Position numbers and translations under genes: made by a program. A DNA stretch of 64,000 bases from Hymenopellis radicata (lineage: Eukaryota > Basidiomycota > Agaricomycetes > Agaricales > Physalacriaceae). Position 1 is the first letter of the stretch. Each line of letters starts with the position of its first letter. Where the stretch lies: positions 114,009-178,008 of the forward strand of contig JADNRX010000079.1 of the NCBI GenBank assembly GCA_015501595.1, in the 5' to 3' direction. Under the pieces are notes generated by a model. It did no database searches, was not told where the DNA came from, and saw nothing but the letters and a program-made list of their open reading frames with translations. Below, piece after piece: positions 23,110 to 33,943 of the stretch.

Positions 23110-25006
23110 CATGGAGAGGAACATCAAAATGTACTGAGGAATAAGGAATGCAGACAGATGCTCCGCGCTTCCCGTGCCACTGTAAACCTGGGTGACGAAA
23201 ACCTTTGAAGCACATCAGTTAGGCGAGATATATGAACACGTTACGATAACAGTTACCTGAGTCGTCGCCGTCGGCAGACATGAAAAGAATCTATACATTA
23301 CTTAGGTGAATAGTCCGCCTTAATTTAGAGTAGGAACGCTCACATGCAGACAAATTGGAGGACTTTGTCATCTCGCGCGATGACATTAATCCGCGTTAAA
23401 CCCTCACAGATCACCACTCCCAGGACTGGCATAAGCAGCATTCTCCCAACCGCCAACGACAAAATCGCCCCAATGGAAGATTCGGCCATTCACTTCGAGG
23501 AACATTGAGACGCGCCAGCGCCGAACCGAGGCATATCAGTCCAATTGGCACCGACGCTGCGCCCATGAAGTTTGAAAAGTCGTAGATAAACGCCAACGGA
23601 GGCTGCCCATCGGGCGCTGGGGGCATATAATATCCATCCACTTCGACGAAGAGCGCCTTCAACGGAGTCACTAGAGCGATCGGAAAGGAGACGATGATGC
23701 TGATGGACGGCGGCGTGCAGAGAGCCCATAACGTGCGTTTCGCTGTAGCCAGAGTCGCGTTCCAACGTCGTCTCATTGGTGAGAGGAGTACGGGCTCGGC
23801 GGACGCAGCTTCGTCTATAGGCGTAAGTGGACGAGAGACAGGCGTATCGTGATCATGAGGTGCAGCTGTTTGGGAGGATGACCACTGAACAGTGGGCGCT
23901 GGTGAATGTAACTTTTCGGTAGGTGGCGGGGTGGGCCCGTCCGTTGATACGGCTGTAGATACGTCTTCAGAGAACGACACGTGGCGACCGTGTCTTGGAC
24001 GCTGGCGGATATCTGACGACCCAGCCTCCACCACCTTTTCTACATCGGTAGCTTTGTCTTCTTGCTTCTCAACAGCGGACTGTGGGCACTCCACGCGCTG
24101 CCCCATACACCGTCGAGCAAGCGCAGTTGGCCAACCGCGGAGGAGGAAACGCCGTCTCTGACGAGTCGCTTCTCGAACCTCGTCGGGCTCCACGTCAGGA
24201 CCTTCGAAGTCCCACGCGATCCATTTGTTACCCCCCATAGGGAAAAAGGTGACCTAGAACGCGTCAAAATTCCGTAAAGTGCACAGCGAAGGAATTTACT
24301 AGGTAGAACAAAATGAATGCAGAGATATAAGCAACGGACAAATCCTGGTCAGACGATCCATTGAAAGGCGCGGCACTCGTAATGCTCGTAATGACAGCGA
24401 TGGCTTAACAGACGATGAATATCCGAAATAACAAAACGGCATGGAGTGAGCACATACGAATGTCACCGTAGTTCGCCCATCCTCCGGCAACAAGGATACC
24501 ATAACGAAATCTATGCGGAACCCAGAACACCTGCTTCGTCAACCAAGCAATCCCAATTCCGAGCGCCTGATAGATTACACAGATGAGTATGAGTGGTCCT
24601 AGAAGACGATATTCCCCCCGACGAGGACCATGGTGAGTTCACGGGTATATCGCAGGGGTAGGGTCAGGCTCAACAGCGTTGACTCATTGCACACCTAATG
24701 CGCCTATGTTCTCCGACGTAAAAGCCGGTACGATTTTGGAAAACATCAGGCTGGGTATGGTGATGTTCTGGTCATTGTCAGTCCCATGGCGAGATGTACT
24801 GCTATTCGTCGCGTACCAAAGCAATCTGTGCCGCACCCCGCGCCGCTACAGCGGGAAATATATCAGCCTTGGTGATAGCGAAACCCCCAGCGACTGCGAT
24901 GAGACTAGAGGCCGACTTCAGTAAGAAAATGATCGATGAACGTCTACACCCACAATCGCAGTAGTGGACGCAGCGAAATCCATATCAGTGTCCCGGCAGA
25001 AACCAT
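23110..25006 (-). pseudogene. Ecm3-like auxin-efflux-carrier-family membrane transporter, 3' end lost
   Basis: It starts at 25006 with MVSAGTLIWISLRPLLRLWV, the usual start of the family. Exons continue with AVAGGFAITKADIFPAVAA, FSKIVPAFTSENIGALG, YRLLGPLILICVIYQALG, FWVPHRFRYGILVAGGWA, AAPFNGSSDQDLSVAYISA and FFPMGGNKWIAWDFEGPD. A hydrophilic central loop follows, then the second membrane bundle (FIYDFSNFMGAASVPIGLI). The frame then needs one extra base at a G4 run (23468-23471) to reach LAVGRMLLMPVLG, FFSCLPTATTQ and VTQVYSGTGSAEHLSAFLI. It breaks after FLSM at 23110, inside the last exon. The remaining codons sit at 21963-21991 in the other orientation. The family is the Pfam Mem_trans group of fungal ER/plasma-membrane carriers. 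Confidence 0.85.
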
Positions 25007-25793
25007 AGTAGCGCTCAAAGGGTAATCACTGTTTATCGTTGAGAGACAGATGATATCGAGAAACTGGAGGCTCACAGGGAATCTAAACGACCCGCTCTAA
25101 TCAAGTCGTGAGAGAGAAAGCAAAAGAAATGTGGGGAACAATTGGGGGGTAAAATAATTCCGTCAGGTACGCCATACCGGGCCGATGACCTATTTTTGGA
25201 GACGCCAAGTCGAAAATACTGTGGCGTACTGCCGTGGAAGGATGATCAAAAGGTGACAACAGAGAGAAAGAGGAGACTGAAGAGTACAGGATAGCTACCA
25301 CCAAGTGTCTTGTCCGTCTCGTAACAAGAGGTAATCTTAATAGTCGCTGGACAACTATGCATACACATGGGGTTAAGCATGTTCAATATAAGAGGAGATG
25401 CAACAGTCATTTCATGTGTGTCGGAGTCGTAACTGTAACCCTGCGGGCCTCTTTCTTTAGCTTACTCCTCGTCAAACTTAGTATCCTAGAGGTGAACTTG
25501 AGCACTTCGCGTGTAAAACAATGGTAACATGCACGCACATACGAGAGCGACCTTCGTGTCATCCCATATTCATTCCAGCGGTCCCGCAAGATCATACCCT
25601 CTGCCAACGTGCATGCGAGGAGCCTGCATCATAAACTTTGAGTATCAGAAATCTTCGAAGAGAAAACCCACCTACCATTCTGTCCAGAGGACAGATGGGA
25701 TCGTTCGGATCCGAGCTCCACATGTGTAGGTGTGGGGGGCGGCCCTTACAAATATCTTCTATGGATGGGATGGACTAAAAGCGACGATCAGTC
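25007..25793. other. Intergenic, no gene seen
   Basis: It holds the upstream region of the Ecm3-like gene and the 3' flank of F1. Only short overlapping frames are present. Confidence 0.5.
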
Positions 25794-26466
25794 TTATTTG
25801 TCGAATGCAAAAACGAAAGGGCCTACAGTAGAGGCGGGCGCAGCTGCTGATATGGACGATGGCTGTTCGACGAAGACGCGTTTCCTGTCTCGATTGACCG
25901 ACCGAGCTGGTGTACCCATGCCATGATGCGATGGTAACTTGGGCCAGGCGGGAGGATCCACAAAACCGAGACCGAACCACGGATGGATGGAAACCGAAGG
26001 TAACGGTGGCTCACTTGCTGCGAGGTTAATGAGCGCTGAAGGATCGTAAATGTTGAAAATGTTACGAACAGTAGACGCGGGTGGAACGTATGAAGACGTC
26101 GCTCCTGTGGACTACATATGCAAGCTCAATGGATAATTCAAGCAAAAGAAAATAGACAACTCACAGTGGCCAAAGTCTCTTGTGGATCCGAATCAGGTTC
26201 AGCCGGAGGGTCAACTCTAGCCCGAGAACACCCGCAGTCGCGGAAGCCGCCATTGTTGTGCCATGCAGAAGTCCTACGTCACCTCATAGGGATTCTGTAA
26301 GTGCAAAGTGGTTAGTACCTGGCTACTCGCCTTCAAACCGCCATACCGTCTGACAGCCGCCCGGTCGCAGATGCGAGGGTACCACGACACATTGGTCCTC
26401 CAAGGGAGCTGCTCGGCAGGCTAGCGCTATGGCGAGCAGGATGAAAGTGGCGTTGGTAGGGCGCAT
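25794..26466 (-). CDS. F1: secreted protein of the local F family
   Basis: Exon 1 (from 26466) encodes a signal peptide (MRPTNATFILLAIALACR, then AAP) and the motif SHLRPGGC, matching LRPxxCP in sister genes F2 and F6. A GTATGG donor follows. Later exons read TSAWHNNGGFRDCGCSR through PQETLAT, then a long frame from STGATSSYVPPASTV to VGPFVFAFDK and a TAA at 25794. The joint between exon 1 and exon 2 is not clean: the nearest acceptor puts a stop in frame, so either a splice site is misread or the copy is damaged. The long third exon has no repeats or known domain. The promoter has the shared TATA plus GCCAGGCGC arrangement. Secretion is inferred from the signal peptide. Confidence 0.55.
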
Positions 26467-26529
26467 TTCAAGGGTAGCGAATTTCATGTACTGGACCAGC
26501 CAATACAGAACAAAACTGTGGGTGATTAA

Positions 26530-26574
26530 GCGCCTGGCTTAATGACAGGCAGCAGGGCGTCTCTCACTTTAATA
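26530..26574 (-). promoter_or_regulatory. Shared F-family core promoter (F1)
   Basis: TATTAAAG begins at 26574 and GCCAGGCGCTTAA begins 36 nt further on, at 26538. The motif is 64 nt upstream of the ATG. It has one base change from the GCCCGGCGCTT of the other five genes. Confidence 0.65.
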
Positions 26575-27002
26575 GTCCATGGCATCACTGGAGACCTGGC
26601 TCCATGGATACGTTCGCGGATTCCGTCTGGTAGCCCGCGTAGACACCAGTCTCTCGGAGTCGTAATTCCGTCAACGGGGAGCGCTGGGCGTCGTCGCGAA
26701 TATACTGCTCGTCGCGAACGGCGACGACGACGCGTCTCTGTGGTTGTCGTTGATGTTTGAGATCATGGTGGTCAAGAGCAAGCTGGTTCGGAGCTTGCCG
26801 GTACTTTCGGCACTCCCGACATGCTTCCGAATCACTATAGTCGACGACGCTGACATTAATTTGAATCTAGTCCAGCGTCTAGTTCGCGGTTTTCAACCAC
26901 TATAACAACTGAGGCTGGGTATCGATTACGAACCGACACATATTGTACTTCAGGCATGAATGATACTATCCGAACAAATCCTGGGTAAATACTTACTCGG
27001 CG
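26575..27002. other. Intergenic, no gene seen
   Basis: The F1 upstream region shares words such as CGGATTCCGTC with the upstream regions of F2 and F3, which suggests common ancestry. No coding frame is supported. Confidence 0.45.
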
Positions 27003-27425
27003 GACTGACAGACAGGAAACACTGACCTCCGCGAATCCGTGCTTCTGCGGCGCTAGAGCTTGTTTGATATAGCGTACCCAACGGACCGTATATCAGACCA
27101 GCTCATCCTCCTTGGTCTTGACTCTGCTATCATGTTGTTCGGTTATCAGGATATTGCTACGAGCCTTCTTGCAGTGCTTCTGATACTATGGATCGCTCGG
27201 TACCGCCAACGAGTACAAGGGTGTTTTCCGCCGAAGACCCATCTCATAACATCTCACCGAATGTCCACAGGCGATTCAGCATCTTCCTGTACTTCGATCG
27301 CTTTTCGCGCCTCTCAATCTTCCAGGAGCATATAACACTTTCGCCGCACTCGCACTGGGCCAGTGTCGACACACCCACGCCGACGCGACCACACTCACAC
27401 TCGGGCCGACACACTCTATCCTCCT

Positions 27426-29060
27426 GCTGAGACGCACATGAACCCAAACGCCAGTCGATCGTGCATATTGACAACTACACCAGTCCTCCCGGGAAGCTGG
27501 AATCTGGATGTCCTCGTCGTCCTCGGTGGGTTCGGATGCCAAAACAACAAACCCAGCACTCTTGCCGTCGTCAATTACGTTGGGCTGGGTAACCATCCTC
27601 AGGTGTGCGTACACCAATTTATAAAACCACCCGACTACAACGCTCATAAAAAAAGTAAAGTCTATGCTAAAAGCCGCCCGATTCAAACATCTATCATCAA
27701 TTCTAGCGTGCTTCATCCAAATCTCAGTTGGTAAAGAAGTCGAATTTCGTGCAAGCACGGCTGTTGGTGACATGGGCGAGACTGTCGGGATTAGGTCCAA
27801 CAGCGACGCATCCGCCGTTGCGAGCAGGCGAACGGATGATGCACTGAGAGGCGACTTTGCCGTCGATTCCCGAAATACCAGTAGAGCAAGTGTCACAGCG
27901 AACGGTCCAGATCTGGTCACTGTACAACTTGTTAGTGCTACTGACCGGAAAAATGTATGGGAAGATGATACTAACGGGGCGTTATCGCTGTCGGAGACCG
28001 TGTCGAGGATGATATTGCGGTCAGCAAGGGCATAGGCGGCGAGGTTGTTGTTGTCAATATCCCTACGTATCAGGATGAGAACGCAAGAACTTGAAGTAGA
28101 GGATGGAGAGACACATACTTGATGATGTAGACACCGTCGAGTTGACCAGTCTGCTCGAAGTGCCAGTCGACTACATTAGGACCCCGGAAGCTGCTAGAGA
28201 TGACGGGCGCGAGCGCATTGGCAGCGGAAGGACCGAATTCCAAGGAGCTAAACGAGTCAACCACGCGAAGACCCGCGCCCTCAAAGTTGGGCGAGCAGCC
28301 GGACCCACTGACATGCGCGGCCGAGGGAGAGGCAGAGGCAGGAGTAGCATTCTTGCCGACGTGCTCGGCATGAGCGTCGTCAGACTCGACCGGGGCGATA
28401 GCTTTGGATACGGAATGGCGTTTGGAAAGGGCGAGTTCGAGGATGTTATGACGACGGACGAGCTCCATATCACATTTATCAGAGTACATGTCGTTCGAAC
28501 ACGCGATCTTGTTCCGCTTGAATGCGCTGAGCGCCTCGGTTGGATTCTGAGGGTCCGCCTTGTTGCTGAGAACGTCGCTCTAGAATGTCGCGTCAGCAAG
28601 GTGGTTAAAATGGCACACGGCAATTGACCTCTCCGGGAATGTAAGCTGGGGCAGCGAAGGCTGAGGCAGCGACGAGGAGGACGACGGGCAGAGTCTGGGC
28701 GAAGGAAGGCATGGTAAAGAATGTGTGTGAAAAGAGAGTGTGGGTGCTAGAGAGATGATGGGGGTTGGAAAGAAAGCGACGAGCTCAGCGCGTGTTTTAT
28801 ACCCCAACAGAAGCACAGTACCCGATTTGGACTCCCTGCCTCAGCGCGTCCCAAATAAGCAATATTGTGACGCCACTCATGCGTCATCGAATGATCACAG
28901 TGTGCATCGCGGCGCGGGCGTGCGTTATGCCACGACTAACAAGATGCAATGGGAGTGGACGACGAGTTAAAGCCCAAACGTGAAATGGGTGGACGGGAAC
29001 ATTTGGACTTCGGCGGGCGTGAGCGCAGGAACGGATACCATGCCAGGTGACGCCTACTTG
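27426..29060 (+). pseudogene. DJ-1/PfpI-like gene copy A, split and decayed
   Basis: The left part (27426-27603) matches the HMNPNA to STLAVV region of the intact-looking copy B at 33944-34648. The right part (28889-29060) matches its region after the nucleophile elbow through SAGVSAGTDTM. The piece encoding the VCTGAS elbow is deleted, and the two parts are separated by a complete opposite-strand gene. This copy cannot encode a working DJ-1-type protein. Confidence 0.8.
27724..28712 (-). CDS. Secreted protein, lectin-like fold possible
   Basis: Exon 1 gives a signal peptide (MPSFAQTLPVVLLVAASAFA, then APA). After an intron near 28628-28578 the second exon runs from SDVLSNKADPQNPTEAL through GCSPNFEGAGLRVVDSF and WHFEQTGQLDGVYIIK. 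Two short introns then lead through DIDNNNLAAYALADRNI to DQIWTVRCDTC and a stop at 27724. The mature part has several cysteines and a repeated aromatic pattern (WHFE, IWTV) that recalls beta-trefoil or ricin-B-type repeats; that is a guess. A TATA box lies upstream at about 28797. The gene and its promoter sit inside the broken DJ-1 copy A, and copy B lacks it, so it arrived by insertion after duplication or was lost from B. Confidence 0.75.
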
Positions 29061-29155
29061 AAGGTACCCTTTTCCGAGTCAATCCTCCTTCTCATAGACG
29101 AATCAAACAGAAACGGACTGTTTGTCTGTTTGTCTGATGGAGCTGACATTCTTCA

Positions 29156-29812
29156 TTGCGTGTGAGGCATGACAAAAATGATATCGTCAGTTAGCAGACT
29201 CTAACTGGAATCGGTACCGATTCCAGGTAGTGTATACCCGCCCTCACCACTGACTGGAATCCGGGTCCCGCCCTCAGTCGGGAATCGGGATCATTAATAT
29301 GTGTTGTACGGATGGTGGCCGACAGTGGCAAGACCACATACTTATGGTCACGCCGTAATATTCCCGCGCCGCCATTCCAGGACCTCCTGCATCGTTACTT
29401 ATTGCGAGCCTCCAAGACATGTAGGATACCTTCCGTTCCACAGTGGAGGCTGAGGAATGATTATCAAACGATGTGAAGGCCTGCTGCAAAAAGGAAATGC
29501 GTACCAAAGGATCTCTTGTGAGTTGTGGAGTCGGATACCCTCAGGACTTAACAAGGTCCAACGTCGTCCTCGCGTCGTGACGGTCCGTCGTCCATGATGG
29601 AGGCAAGGCGGAAGCTTCGGCATACGCCATTTGATCCCCACGTCCCAAAATGGCGGCGGGCGGCAGCGAATACCAATTGCAGTTAGCAGAGAGCGGCGGG
29701 ATGTGCCGTAGCCGATTCCAGTCAGGTAGCTGCAATTCCAGTTAGTTCAATCTGATTGCAGTTATATGTATATAACTGACGAGATCATAGTTGTATATAC
29801 TCGTTGCGTGTG
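29156..29812. mobile_element. Non-autonomous DNA element with 9-bp target duplication
   Basis: Compared with copy B, copy A has an extra 639 bp (29165-29803) flanked by identical TTGCGTGTG (29156-29164 and 29804-29812). The ends hold imperfect inverted repeats. A left CAAAAATGATATCGTCAGTTA matches the reverse complement of the right end with three mismatches. Subterminal TGGAATC words occur in both orientations. There is no long open frame. A 9-bp duplication is typical of Mutator-like elements, but the family assignment is inference. Confidence 0.75.
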
Positions 29813-30040
29813 CATTACCTGCCAGACTGTCATGAATATATCTGTTTTTGCCATATCATCTACAGCTCACCGTGTTGGGAGTATATTCCGGCGCTTGCAA
29901 CTAATCACGTCCGTTCCACAAAGCGTTGAAGATGAGACGTCCTCGTCGGTGCTCAGAACGATGGGATTGGCGACGTTCAGACATGTACATTACCGTCGTC
30001 GCCAAATACAGTTCGATACATACATCCTCAGCTTTACCAT

Positions 30041-31031
30041 CTATTTCGGCGCTGGGGCACCTGACGGCGCCGCCCCCTGATTTGCGTCCCCACCCTCGCC
30101 ACTGTTCTGTCCTTTATCCTCGCCAAACTTGTTATCCTGAGAGAACCAATATTAGTCATTCAATTGCACTGGAAGGGAAACTCACAATGACATGGGCGAC
30201 CATTTTAGTGCCATCCCAGATCCACTCCCACGGCCCGAATAGTCCTCTCTCAAGAATCTGCGCGTCTATTCCTCGTGGGGCAGGTGGGCCAGGAGGCGAA
30301 ACGGTCGAGGCCGCCGCTCCCTCAGCCGAAGTAGGAACAGTTTCAGCGGGCGCAGGGGCACTTGAAGAAGCAGGTGGAGCACTTGACGCTTCCTGTCCTC
30401 CTCCAATGAGTCCAAACATTTTTGCGAATTCCAGCTAGCAGTAAACATCAAGACATCCGTGAGATTTTCCATGGTAATGACAACTTACGGCGCTGATGAC
30501 GGTATTCGTTCCCTCTAAAGTATAGCTGAGGATTTTTCCGGCCGCATCGTAGTTGGGTTTGTAGCGACCGCGGTCAGCCCCTGCAGTCCCGCCCGTGGCA
30601 GGATCAGTCGGCTTGGTGTCAGTAGCCTTTGTAGTAGGAGTGGGTTGAGGAGTCGTTTTCGGTGTGGGTACCGCGTCTGTTTTAGTGTCCGGACGCTTTG
30701 TAGGAGGAGGTTGATTCTTCGTGTTTTGCTTGGGACCTTTGTTTTTCCCAGGCATGGCGCCAAATGCTGGCGGGCCGCCCCCGATCCCGGCGTCCACTTC
30801 GCCGTCATCTTGGCGTTTATAGTTCTACAACAGTCCGTGATCAGTGTAGTCGCCAACAAGAAAGAAGCGACATACTAAGGCTACATAACGAGGGCAATCA
30901 AGCGGTCGCAGCGATCCAGGTTGTCGACACTTGGGGTCCAAGCTTGCCATGTTCCCCGAATCCACCAATGGTACGGCCTGCGACGCGAGCGCCATGGCAA
31001 GAAGAACGAATCCAGTGTCGATAGTACGCAT
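30041..31031 (-). CDS. F2: secreted Pro/Thr-rich protein of the local F family
   Basis: Four exons. Exon 1 from 31031 gives MRTIDTGFVLLAMALASQ, then AVPL, and the LRPLDCP motif; the best donor is GTATGTCGC. Exon 2 starts NYKRQDDGEVDAGIGG and contains a long Pro/Thr/Lys-rich stretch (TTPQPTPTTKATDTKPTD) ending in TLEGTNTVISA. Exon 3 is LEFAKMFGLIGGGQEAS, then an Ala/Ser/Pro linker and LFGPWEWIWDGTKMVAHVI. Exon 4 is short and acidic, ending in PSGAPAPK at a TAG (30041). The IWDGxKxV motif recurs in F3, F4 and F5. The linkers suggest an extended, probably glycosylated secreted protein. The function is unknown. Confidence 0.8.
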
Positions 31032-31094
31032 GTTGAAGGAGGAAGAGGTGTTTTGTGTACAGGGCCTGCCAGTACAAAAATGAGGAGTGATGAA

Positions 31095-31140
31095 GCGCCG
31101 GGCTCAATGACGAACAGCAGCGCGTTCGCTGGTCTTTATA
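31095..31140 (-). promoter_or_regulatory. Shared F-family core promoter (F2)
   Basis: TATAAAG begins at 31140 and GCCCGGCGCTT begins 37 nt downstream, at 31103. The ATG is 64 nt beyond the motif. Confidence 0.75.
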
Positions 31141-31240
31141 GCGCATTCCTTGGAGACGCTTCCGCATTCCGTCTGCCGGACACGGAATTCATCGCAGTAA
31201 CGGGCGGATTCCGTCACTGTGGGTAAGTCGCCGCGAGGAG

Positions 31241-33062
31241 ACGTTTGCCTCGCGCCCCTCCAGGATAGCCAACTTTGCAGGCGGTTCCTCTACGACGCCG
31301 TCAACGACATGCATATTGAATAGGACTGGCTACGCACACGCAGTGTAGAAGTCTCGATACCCGACTTTATGGCGAAAGCTTTTGGTGGTTGTGGAAATTC
31401 TTCTCTGCCACAGAAAACACCTGTACGCGCTGTAATCCGATAGCAATACGCGTTTTTTTTGACTCTCGATGCCGTCCAATATTGAGATGGAGTCTGATGA
31501 GATAGTGGGTGGGTGTGGGTGTACGGGACCGGCGTGGATGAGACGGAATTGCTGTGGTCAGCCAACCATATCCTTGGATGGTCATCGCGCCATTCCCGTA
31601 CCCGTTTACTGCTATTCAGGCTCAACTACCTCCTACGTCCCGCTAACACAGATATTGTCCTTTCCGGCGTGAATATGAACTGCGGTCAAGTTGGGAGTTT
31701 CTCGACTTTGCACGCAACAGTAAGACTAAGATCATCAACCCAGTCACAGATAATGGAGTCCATAGACGAGTAAAGAGCCATCTGAGCAAAGGCGGATTTG
31801 CCGTCGCTTTACTCGGGCCGAGCTGATTTTCAAACTCCGAGCCACCGCGCCCACTCAAAGCCAAGACTATGTAGATGGTTTCGGTTTACGCTTGACATTG
31901 AGCGTAAACGGGTGACCGAGCTTGGTGACATGGAGCAGCGCGTGCTGACGGTCGAAGGAGAGAGGAGGGTGCTTGAGAGGATTACGGGTCGGGTGAGTCG
32001 AGGGCGGTACCATCTGTGCTCCTCTTCGCGTGCGGGCGTCTCCTCTTCTTCGTGCTCTCGATCGCGTAGGACATCTTCATCGATGGGTGGTGTGGTCTTC
32101 CTGGGCAGACGCGTGGGGTCTTATTGATGGCGGTGAGAGAGGCGTACGTGTCCTTTTTCGGACTGAACGCCTGAGTGGCTGTGCTCTCATCACTCAACGC
32201 TGCTCGAGACTCGAGATTAAATATCTTGCGAACGGTGGGTTGTACTGCTTCAGAGATTCTATTCTAATAGAGAAGTACCATGTTATGTCAAGTTTGCTGT
32301 GAGTTCTTATGATTCCGTTTCATTGTATTCACTGCTCAACTTGTCCCGGCAGTTACTAACTACGTGCCGCGTGAATGTCGACGACAAACGCGGAACCCGT
32401 GGACTGGCTACGCGCCGGTGAACCTCCTGGTCTTGATGGACACGGCTCCGTCAACGGGCGAACTGCTCGCATCAACCTTCGCATTTGGCTACGACGATGA
32501 AGCATCACTTGGCTCCATGCTGGTGATTTGGATGTTGAACTTGATGAGTAAGTCGACGACCCTCTGTGTCTTGTCGTTACTCACGGTGTATTCATTTAGT
32601 TGATGGTATTTCTTTTATTGGAACTCATGTTCATTTGACTTGTCGTCGATACTCCCGTTGACTGAGTTTGATATCCTCAATGTCGACAGCGGAGAGAGGC
32701 TGGGCGTGATCTCGCTCGGCTCTATCTCCCGGGGATGGCCGTACAGCGCTCTAGTAAGTAGTTTGTTTTCTCCTGCCATTAAGACGTTGCTTACCCTCGT
32801 TTTCCCGGGCTTTCGCGTCCGGTCTCGGCGCCGCCGGCATTCACGACGCCTGGGGATGACCATGTTCAACCACGGCTTGGGCTGATTGAGAGCCCCGCTC
32901 TCCTCATAGGTATGTTGTCAACAGTCTCAGCGTATGTCTACTTATGTTTTCTTCTATCTAGTACGACTTTTGATCTGATGCGGACACATCATGCGCGCCT
33001 CCACAAGGACCCGAACGCGACGTTCCTGACCGTCAGGCCATCACCACGATGAACTTGATCTG
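31241..33062. other. Spacer between duplications, possible gene remnants
   Basis: Some plus-strand pieces look protein-like: FRFTLDIERKRVTELGD through RRVLERITGR near 31880-31990 with a GTGAGT donor, then NLLVLMDTAPSTGELLAS near 32420-32550 and FDILNVDSGERLGVISLGS near 32668-32756, each ending at a donor. I could not join them into one model or name a family. The sequence may be older duplicated material. Confidence 0.35.
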
Positions 33063-33199
33063 GACATCTGACAGACAGGAAAACTGACCTCCACGAATGC
33101 GTACTACTGCTTCTGCGCCGCTAGAGCTTGTTTGGTATAGCGCACCCCAACGGACCATATATTAGACCAGCTTTCTTCAGTGGTCTTGACTCTGCCATC

Positions 33200-33685
33200 A
33201 TGTCGTTCGGTTATCAGGATATTGCTACGAGCCTTCTTGCAGTGCTTCCACTGGGTTTCAAGCGGAGTAAGTATATGTTTCGACTTCGGCGCCTTCCGTA
33301 CCAATTCCTGTCAGTTGGGATATTCAATAGATGCGGGTCGAATATTAAAGATTACGAGGAGCTGGCGGCTGAGCGGAAGGCAGGCTTCGAGGGTAAGTGT
33401 CTTTGCGTACTTCTGACGTGAATGCTAATATGATCCTCGCCGTTAGCGTCAGATATGAATCAGCCTGGGGATTCCAAGAAGGGTGTCAAGGTCATCCTGG
33501 ATGTCGTACGCGGGGAGGGTGTTGCCACCGGAAAGTCTGTCCCATCCACAATGCTTGTCGGATCCGATAGTTTCGACGTCGTGCAGGGAGAACTGAGGAG
33601 GGTGAACAAGTTTCAGACGGACTCATGGGTCGACCTCAAAGAGTACGGATTTCTAGGCTACCCTCTGCGACTTATCGGCAACTGA
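33200..33685 (+). pseudogene. Short-chain dehydrogenase/reductase, C-terminal remnant
   Basis: The second exon (about 33448-33685) reads NQPGDSKKGVKVILDVVRGE, then LVGSDSFDVVQGELRRV. This is the C-terminal GDPxKxxxVIxDVVRGEG block common in fungal SDR enzymes. The upstream exon supplies IKDYEELAAERKAGFEG. The Rossmann nucleotide-binding half and the YxxxK catalytic motif are absent, so only the tail survives. Confidence 0.6.
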
Positions 33686-33943
33686 ACTTTTCGTCGATGA
33701 TTCTTCGTGTTCTATCGTTCTACGGTATTGACTAAGTATTGAGGCGTCAAGACACTGCAGCATCCGCTACTTCCGTGTATCCGCACGCGTTTAGCTGACA
33801 CGGCTGGAGATCCCAAAGCACCGACAAGTTTGCAATTGCTCCCATGTTGACATCTTCAAGCGAACGGATGTGAAGGCCGCTCTCAGCTTTTGTTGCCTTT
33901 AAATAGCCATTGAGCGTGAAGATTCATTGTATCTCTTTCCACC

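Larger units (their letters stand above)
27003..31240. repeat. Segmental duplication, copy A (partner at 33063-36237)
   Basis: Copy A and copy B share, in the same order, a leader (27003-27175 and 33063-33250, around TATCAGGATATTGCTACG), DJ-1/PfpI sequence, a spacer, and the secreted gene F2 or F3 with its promoter and upstream sequence. Copy A lacks the SDR remnant and the 5' part of DJ-1. It carries two extra pieces: a secreted-protein gene at 27604-28888 and a DNA element at 29165-29803. Confidence 0.8.
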
